From Xanthobacter autotrophicus (lineage in GTDB: Bacteria; Pseudomonadota; Alphaproteobacteria; Rhizobiales; Xanthobacteraceae): a stretch of 55,181 nt of DNA. The notes under the pieces are model-generated. The model worked only from the letters and a program-made list of their open reading frames with translations. It searched no databases and was not told where the DNA came from. A program made the position numbers and the translations under genes. The stretch is from the NCBI RefSeq assembly GCF_029991245.1, contig NZ_JAIVFO010000010.1, positions 1-55,181 on the forward strand. Reading direction: 5' to 3'. This document shows positions 50,147 to 55,181 of this stretch, in pieces. Numbering within the stretch: the stretch's first letter is position 1; every line of letters begins with the position of its first letter.

Positions 50147-50526
50147 CTTTGTCTTGACGCTTTTCTTTGTCTCGACCTTGAATTACGCTGGGTAAGTAAT
50201 GGCAGTATCTGGAATTATAATAATCCAATAGTGCATCTGCGGTATTTCAATCGAGATTGCATTTTGCCATTGTCGTCAGCGAAAGGTGCGGCGCGCGGAG
50301 CGGGCCAGACTCACGTCGCTGGATCACAGACATCAAGTGCGCTTTGGGGTGCGTCACGGCGCGTTGCTGCGGGTGGGCTCCGCTGGCGGTCTGTCGATTT
50401 CATAACATCTTGGCCCGCGCCGTTTGGGAAGCCGCACCCCGCGACAAAATCGATCAGGCCGCTTCTGACCCTTGCAAGGGGTGGGCGGCGACGTTAAAGA
50501 TACTTTGTATCGTTATGGGGGACCAA
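50147..50526. other. Intergenic region / leader of porin 2
   Basis: About 380 bp without a gene. A consensus -10 (TATAAT, 50216-50221) sits in an AT-rich patch but has only a weak -35. The remaining 300 bp would be a long leader. AT-rich sequence just before the ribosome site (about 50490-50515) is an alternative promoter location. Confidence 0.45.
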
Positions 50527-51843
50527 ATGGCGCGTTCCATGGCTTATGCTCGGTTCTGCCCCACGATCGGCAGCGCTCGGGCACCGCTCGCGGCCGCAGC
50601 GCTGCTCGGGCTGGCATCGATGGTCGGTCCGGCGCAGGATGCGCGGGCGGCCGACCTGCTCTCTGTCAAGGCCAAGGATGCGTACATGCGCGCCTGCACT
50701 GCGCAGGGCGAGGGCTTCTATTACATTCCGGGCACCGACACCTGCATTCGCGTCGGCGGCTATGCCTGGGCAGAAGGCTATTACAATACCTATACCCAGT
50801 ATCCGGCCGAGAACGACAAGAGCTATTCGGTGGCCACCGGCGGCCTCATCCTCGACGCCCGCACCGAGACCGACTACGGCACCCTGCGCTCCTATTTCGA
50901 GACCCGGTTCCGCTGGCGCTCGTCGGACCCGTGGTCCGATGGCCCGAACAAGGCCGAGCTTGAGGTCTGGAACATCTATGTCCAGTTCGCCGGCTTCACC
51001 TTCGGCCATGCGCAGTCCTTCTTCGACTTCTACGCCAACGCCAACGTGCTCGGCACCGACCCAGGCACCATCGGCGACGACACCCGCCTCAACCTCATCG
51101 CCTACACCTACGAATTCACCAAGGGCCTGAGCGCCACCCTCTCGTTCGAGGATGCGTCCGACCGCCAGTCCGGAACCCTCGCCGCCGATCCGGCGACGTT
51201 TTCCGACGAAGACTATCTGGCCGGGCAGAGCGTGCCGGACGTGGTCGCGAACCTGAAGTATGAGGGCGAGTGGGGCTCGGCGCAGCTCTCCGGCGCGCTC
51301 CACCAGGTCAAGGCGGTGTCGCTGCTGAACACCATCTCGTCCACCGACTCGGACTGGGGCTATGCGCTTCAGGGCGGCGTGATGTTCAACCTGCCCCTGC
51401 TCGGCGAGGGGGACACGCTCTATCTCCAGTCCGCCTATGCGGACGGCGCCACGGCCTATCTCGGCCTCCAGGACCCGTCCGGCAGCTATTCGCCGCCGGA
51501 CGCCTTCATGAGCCTCACCGGCCTTTCCCGGGTGTCGGGCTGGAACGTCACCGCCTCGCTCCTGCACAATTGGAACGAGAAGTGGAGCAGCGCTTTGTTC
51601 GGCGGCTATGCGGCCTATGACTTCAACGATCTGGAAGCGCAGTCCTTCTACGGCGCGTCGGGCGGGAAGAACTACAATCTCGGCGGCTATCTCGCCTTCG
51701 CGCCGGTGAAGCACTTCACCATCGCGCTGCAGTACGACTACACCTACAACTCGGCTTCGAGCTACCTGGTCACGGATTTCTCGCCGGCACTGTCGTCGGT
51801 CTCGGCCAATCGCGTGCTGCTCTTCGTCTCGCGCGATTTCTGA
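50527..51843 (+). CDS. Alphaproteobacterial porin, porin 2
   Basis: This 438-residue paralogue of porin 1 has a longer signal peptide (cleavage near D-A-R-A-A-D, residue ~41). The same plug-domain signature appears: A-C-T-A-Q-G-E-G-F-Y-Y-I-P-G-T-D-T-C-I-R-V-G-G-Y, then D-A-R-T-E-T-D-Y-G-T-L-R-S-Y. It ends V-S-R-D-F with terminal Phe. The ATG at 50527 is preferred (GGGG six bases upstream) over the ATG at 50515. The barrel is shorter than in porin 1 and the loops differ, so pore properties probably differ. Confidence 0.92.
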   Translation: MARSMAYARFCPTIGSARAPLAAAALLGLASMVGPAQDARAADLLSVKAKDAYMRACTAQGEGFYYIPGTDTCIRVGGYAWAEGYYNTYTQYPAENDKSYSVATGGLILDARTETDYGTLRSYFETRFRWRSSDPWSDGPNKAELEVWNIYVQFAGFTFGHAQSFFDFYANANVLGTDPGTIGDDTRLNLIAYTYEFTKGLSATLSFEDASDRQSGTLAADPATFSDEDYLAGQSVPDVVANLKYEGEWGSAQLSGALHQVKAVSLLNTISSTDSDWGYALQGGVMFNLPLLGEGDTLYLQSAYADGATAYLGLQDPSGSYSPPDAFMSLTGLSRVSGWNVTASLLHNWNEKWSSALFGGYAAYDFNDLEAQSFYGASGGKNYNLGGYLAFAPVKHFTIALQYDYTYNSASSYLVTDFSPALSSVSANRVLLFVSRDF

Positions 51844-51890
51844 AGCCCCATCGGCCGGGTTTTGCCGCCGCATTTGTGCATCTCGACCTG

Positions 51891-51930
51891 GACGCGCCAT
51901 CCTCCTGCCGGAGGGTGGCGCGTCTTGCGT
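51891..51930 (+). terminator. Terminator-like hairpin after porin 2
   Basis: A 15-bp stem with one G-T wobble (GACGCGCCATCCTCC with GGAGGGTGGCGCGTC, 51891-51905 / 51910-51924) and a TGCC loop is followed by TTGCG. The T-tract is weak. Confidence 0.6.
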
Positions 51931-52088
51931 TGCGGCAGGATGCCGCTTGAGCGCTCGCCCCTTCTCCGGCGGGAGGCTTCCGGTTCGTCGCAGAAGTGTG
52001 CTGAAGTCCCCCCGACCAATGCCGGGTGGGCGACGCCCGCGGGCTCCACCCGGGGCAGCACATGCCCGCGTGAGGGAGAAACGAGCGG

Positions 52089-54278
52089 ATGGCTTCGGCG
52101 GATGGGCGCGAACGCGGGCCTGAGCAAGGGCGCGGCACGGGGTGGCCGGGCCTGTGGCCGCTGGTCTTGGGCCTCGCTGCGTTCGTCGTGCTGTGCGCCT
52201 TCACCCTTGCCGCAGCCCGCGGCCCCATCGAGGCCGACCTCGATTCGGCTGCGGCGGACATCCTCGCCCGCACCGGGGAGGGATGGGCCTCTGCCCATTT
52301 CGAAGGGCGCGACGCCACGCTGGAGGGCGAGGCGCTGGCGGAGGAGGCCCGGGCCAAGGTGCGCGCCTCCCTCTCCGGCCTGTTCGGCGTGCGGGTGGTG
52401 CATGATGCAACCACGATCCTGCCGGAGCGCCGGCCCTTCACCTTCAGCGCGGTGAAGGATGGCCGCACCATCGCCCTCGAAGGCCATGTGCCGTCGGCGG
52501 ATGCGCTGGCCCGCATCGTCGCGGCCGCCCGCGCCGGCGGCGATCAGGTGGTGGGCCAGGAGCGCCTGGTGCGGGCGCGCGGCGCGCCGCCCGGCGATTT
52601 CGCCGCCCTGGTCTCGTTCGGCCTGGTGCAGCTCAGGAAGCTGCCGTCCGGCCGCATCACCCTCGCCGACGGGGCCATCGGCATCGAGGGCCGTGCCCGC
52701 GACCTTGCGAGCTATGACGCCCTTGCCCGGACCATGCTCGGCCCCCTGCCGGATGGCATGGTGCTGGCCCGCTTCGCGGTGCGCCCGCCGGTGGCCTCGC
52801 CCTTCTTCTGGTCGGCGGTGCGCGACGGTACCGTGCTGCGCCTCAGCGGCTTCGTGCCGTCGTCGGAGGCACGCAGCGAGGTGGCCGTGGCCTTGTCCTC
52901 CGCGGTGCCGGGCATCGGCATCAAGGACGACACCCGGCTGGCCGATGGCGCGCCGGCCACGGCGCTCTGGCTGAAGGCGGTGCGCTTCGCCGGCCAGGTG
53001 CTGGCCCAACTGCCCGAAGGCCGGGTGACGCTCTCCGACAGCACCATCGCGGCGGAGGGGGCGGCACCGAGCTTCCCCGCCTTCGACCAGCTGCTCGCCC
53101 AGCGCCGCGCGCCGCCCGACGGCTTCCAGATCACCCGCTTCGCGGTGGAACCGCCACGCGCCGCGCCCTTCACTTGGCGCATCGAACGGTTCACCGAGGC
53201 GGTGCGCTTGTCCGGCTATGCGCCGTCGGAGGAGGCGCGGCGGCTGCTGGTGGATGCCACCCGCGCCGCCTTCCCCGGCGTGCCGGTCTCGGACGACATG
53301 CAGCTCGCCTCCGGCGGGCCGGCGCCGGAAGTGTGGGCGAGCACGGCGAGCTTCGCCGTGGGCCAGCTCGTCAAGCTGCGCACCGGGGCGGCCGACGTGG
53401 CGGGCACCCAGGTGACGCTGTCCGGGGAGGCGGCCGATTCCGTCGCCTTCCTGAATGTGATGCAGGCGGTGAAGGCGCCGCCCCCGGGGGTGAGCGTGGT
53501 GGCGGACGACCTCGAGCCGCCCACCATTTCGCCCTATGTGTTCTCGGTTCGCCGGGAGGGGGACGAGCTGACCGTCTCCGGCTTCTATCCGGACGCTGCC
53601 GCCCACGCCGCCATCCGCGCGGCGCTGGAACGCGACTTCCTGCGCGAAAAGGTGAATGATGTATCGGCCGTGGGCGGCGGCGCGCCAGACGGTTTCCTGC
53701 CCGCCGCGCTGGCGGCGTTGACCCAGCTGTCCCGCACGGGAACGGGGGAGATCAGCATCGTCGACGGACAATTGCGCCTCACCGGCACCGCCCTGACCCC
53801 GGCCGCCGCGAGCGAGATGGACGCCGAGCTGAAGCGGGCCGTGCGCCCGCCCTTCATGGTGGAGACCGCCATCGATCCGGCGGTCGCCCCGCCGCCGGCG
53901 GATACGGCCGCCTGCGGCCGGCAGGTGGGGGAGCTTCTGGCGCGCGGCACCATCCGCTTCGCCAGCGGCAGCGCCGAGATCGACCGGCACAGCCGGGGCC
54001 TGATCGATCGCCTCGCGGTGGCGCTGAAGCGATGTCCCACCGCTGTGGTGCGCATCCTGGGCCACACCGACGGGGTGGGGGACGCCGAGTTCAACAAGCG
54101 CCTGTCGGAGGCGCGGGCCAACGCCGTGCTCGCCTATCTGGTGACCGCCGGCGTCGCCGCCGATCGGCTGAGCGAGGCGGGCTTCGGCGCCGGCCAGCCG
54201 CTGGCGCCCAACGACACCGAGGCGGGCAAGGCGCTGAACCGCCGCATCGAGTTCGAGGTGAAGGAGCGCGCACCGTGA
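52089..54278 (+). CDS. OmpA-family protein with four BON-like repeats
   Basis: This 729-residue protein has one N-terminal membrane helix (L-W-P-L-V-L-G-L-A-A-F-V-V-L-C-A-F-T, ~22-42). The periplasmic part contains at least four BON-like repeats about 115 residues apart (I-A-L-E-G-H-V-P-S; L-R-L-S-G-F-V-P-S; V-R-L-S-G-Y-A-P-S; L-T-V-S-G-F-Y-P-D). A C-terminal OmpA peptidoglycan-binding domain follows (I-R-F-A-S-G-S-A-E-I-D; G-H-T-D-G-V-G; N-R-R-I-E-F-E-V). It probably links the inner membrane to peptidoglycan. Its stop overlaps the next small gene by 4 bp. Confidence 0.88.
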   Translation: MASADGRERGPEQGRGTGWPGLWPLVLGLAAFVVLCAFTLAAARGPIEADLDSAAADILARTGEGWASAHFEGRDATLEGEALAEEARAKVRASLSGLFGVRVVHDATTILPERRPFTFSAVKDGRTIALEGHVPSADALARIVAAARAGGDQVVGQERLVRARGAPPGDFAALVSFGLVQLRKLPSGRITLADGAIGIEGRARDLASYDALARTMLGPLPDGMVLARFAVRPPVASPFFWSAVRDGTVLRLSGFVPSSEARSEVAVALSSAVPGIGIKDDTRLADGAPATALWLKAVRFAGQVLAQLPEGRVTLSDSTIAAEGAAPSFPAFDQLLAQRRAPPDGFQITRFAVEPPRAAPFTWRIERFTEAVRLSGYAPSEEARRLLVDATRAAFPGVPVSDDMQLASGGPAPEVWASTASFAVGQLVKLRTGAADVAGTQVTLSGEAADSVAFLNVMQAVKAPPPGVSVVADDLEPPTISPYVFSVRREGDELTVSGFYPDAAAHAAIRAALERDFLREKVNDVSAVGGGAPDGFLPAALAALTQLSRTGTGEISIVDGQLRLTGTALTPAAASEMDAELKRAVRPPFMVETAIDPAVAPPPADTAACGRQVGELLARGTIRFASGSAEIDRHSRGLIDRLAVALKRCPTAVVRILGHTDGVGDAEFNKRLSEARANAVLAYLVTAGVAADRLSEAGFGAGQPLAPNDTEAGKALNRRIEFEVKERAP

Positions 54279-54382
54279 TCTATCTCACCATCGCCTTGTG
54301 GCCTTATCTTCTGGGGGCGGTGGGAATCGGCCTCGCCACCGGCTATGCGCTCGGCCGGCTGAACCCGGGGAGGCGTGCATGA
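54275..54382 (+). CDS. 35-residue membrane protein
   Basis: This very small gene starts at a GTG that overlaps the OmpA stop (GTGA) and ends in a TGA that overlaps the next ATG (ATGA). The product is one transmembrane helix: Y-L-T-I-A-L-W-P-Y-L-L-G-A-V-G-I-G-L-A-T, then G-Y-A-L-G-R-L-N-P. Precise overlaps at both ends are the main evidence. The G-L-A-x-G-x-x-L-G-R pattern is echoed in the TM of the following protein, suggesting helix pairing. It is absent from ordinary ORF cut-offs. Confidence 0.72.
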   Translation: MIYLTIALWPYLLGAVGIGLATGYALGRLNPGRRA

Positions 54383-55095
54383 CGGCCTTCACCATCGAAG
54401 TCCTGCTGCTTCTGGCCCTGGCCTTCCTGCTGGGGCTTGCCTTGGGCTTCAAGCTCGGCCGCCGCCGCGCCGCAGCTCTCACCGAAATCGGGGCGCGGCC
54501 CGTGGCCGCGTTCACGGGCCGGCTGCCGGTGCACGAGGCGGGCGAACGCGGGGCGCATGTGCCGCCGGCCGCGCGCTCGGTTTCGGCCCCGCCCTCCGAA
54601 CCCGGCCCCCATGACGGCGCACGGGACCCTGTGGTTCCGGGCGAGCCGCTCCACCTGCCGCCGCGTCCCGTGCCGGCGCCGCGGGAGCCGGACCTGTTCT
54701 CCCGGCTTGGGCTGAGCCCGGATCTCGCCTCCCTGCCGCCTGAGCCCGACGATGAGCCCCTGCCATTGCCGCTGCCCCCGCCGCCGGTGGTGCGGGAGAA
54801 GGGACCGGACGGCCATCCCGGCGTGCGCCCGCCCACCCTTGGCGCGCCGGAGGGGGAAGGGGCGGACGATCTGAAGCTGCTGAAGGGCATCGGCCCGCAG
54901 AACGAACGCCGGCTCAACGCGCTCGGCATCTATCATGTCCGCCAGATCGCCGCCTGGACGCCGGACGAGGCGGCCTGGGTGGGCAGCTATCTGGCCTTTC
55001 CCGGCCGCATCGAGCGGGAGAACTGGATCGGCCAGGCCCGTGCGCTGGCCTCGGGCAGCCCCCCGCCGGAGCCGGGCAGCCGCCGGCGGGGGTGA
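54379..55095 (+). CDS. Membrane-anchored helix-hairpin-helix protein
   Basis: This 238-residue protein has an N-terminal membrane helix (E-V-L-L-L-L-A-L-A-F-L-L-G-L-A-L-G-F-K-L-G-R). A ~120-residue Pro/Glu-rich disordered linker follows. The C-terminal HhH-type domain reads D-D-L-K-L-L-K-G-I-G-P-Q-N-E-R-R-L-N-A-L-G-I, then Y-H-V-R-Q-I-A-A-W-T. This module is common in alphaproteobacterial proteins annotated as 5'-nuclease-like; catalysis is not implied. It is coupled to the OmpA and 35-residue genes, pointing to an envelope complex. Confidence 0.82.
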   Translation: MTAFTIEVLLLLALAFLLGLALGFKLGRRRAAALTEIGARPVAAFTGRLPVHEAGERGAHVPPAARSVSAPPSEPGPHDGARDPVVPGEPLHLPPRPVPAPREPDLFSRLGLSPDLASLPPEPDDEPLPLPLPPPPVVREKGPDGHPGVRPPTLGAPEGEGADDLKLLKGIGPQNERRLNALGIYHVRQIAAWTPDEAAWVGSYLAFPGRIERENWIGQARALASGSPPPEPGSRRRG

Positions 55096-55152
55096 GGGGC
55101 GGGGGTATCGCTTCCGGTGAGAAGGCTGCCATCACCCCGCACCACCGCTGAA

Positions 55153-55176
55153 CCCTCGCCCGCTTGCGGGGGAGGG
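55153..55176. repeat. Short GC-rich intergenic palindrome
   Basis: CCCTCGCCCGC and GCGGGGGAGGG flank TT, with one imperfect pair. This CCCTC-CCCGCTTGCGGG type of palindrome is common between genes in GC-rich alphaproteobacteria. The window ends 5 bp later. Confidence 0.6.
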
Positions 55177-55181
55177 CAGGG

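Overview
The window is GC-rich chromosomal DNA of an alphaproteobacterium, most likely a member of the Hyphomicrobiales (Rhizobiales) and plausibly Xanthobacteraceae. This is inferred from the aerobic-pathway cobalamin genes, two porins of the Omp2/porin_2 type, an EipB/DUF1849 envelope protein, and dispersed palindromic elements of the RIME kind known from rhizobia. Its first 49 bases are not genomic: they are Illumina Nextera adapter with a transposon mosaic end, so the window starts at a contig edge and the first gene (cobO) is cut.

Layout. 51-2869: cobalamin genes (cobO fragment, cobQ, convergent cobD). 3264-5437: a metallophosphoesterase and a polysaccharide-export lipoprotein. 5810-12444: a CoxE-like VWA protein with a small membrane partner, a YcjF/DUF697 protein, CcdA, a UPF0173 hydrolase, CoaD, and two cyclophilins (one exported, one cytoplasmic). 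A 29-bp tandem array follows the second cyclophilin. 12680-22829: an Anbu proteasome-like peptidase, a FemAB-like GNAT, a glycerophosphodiesterase, RidA, EipB, acylphosphatase, a GT39-type glycosyltransferase, a GNAT, a Nu-class GST, and a TPR/GT9-like fusion.

23059-45736 is a 22.7-kb integrated element in the 3' end of tRNA-Ser(GCU), bounded by a 15-bp direct repeat. It has a P4-type integrase, a lysogeny/switch zone (XRE repressor, PD-(D/E)xK-like protein, divergent operator palindromes) and an AT-rich secreted-protein gene. A long leftward operon encodes Tat-signal proteins, an S24-like protein, an AlpA/Xis-like protein, a Toprim/DUF3987 primase-helicase, a zinc-finger protein, a DUF2786-like protein, an RHH protein, three podovirus-type internal-virion or ejection proteins and a small terminase subunit. 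I see no large terminase, portal, capsid, protease, holin or endolysin gene that I can recognise. The element is therefore either a decayed podovirus-like prophage or a phage satellite. Between the terminase end and attL sits an AT-richer three-gene operon on the opposite strand (TIGR04255-like protein, HTH/MbcA-like protein, and a protein with a V-S-Q-T-C-D-I-V motif). I regard it as the best candidate for an undescribed cargo system, possibly anti-phage. A 94-bp dyad carrying six 9-bp-spaced TGCTAC/GTAGCA iterons occurs twice in the element.

46033-55181 returns to host DNA: serA, a mosaic of dispersed palindromic repeats, two porin genes with long leaders, and a translationally coupled cluster of an OmpA/BON-like protein, a 35-residue membrane protein and a helix-hairpin-helix protein.

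Everything is read by eye from sequence and translated frames; family names are recognition from motifs, not database results.
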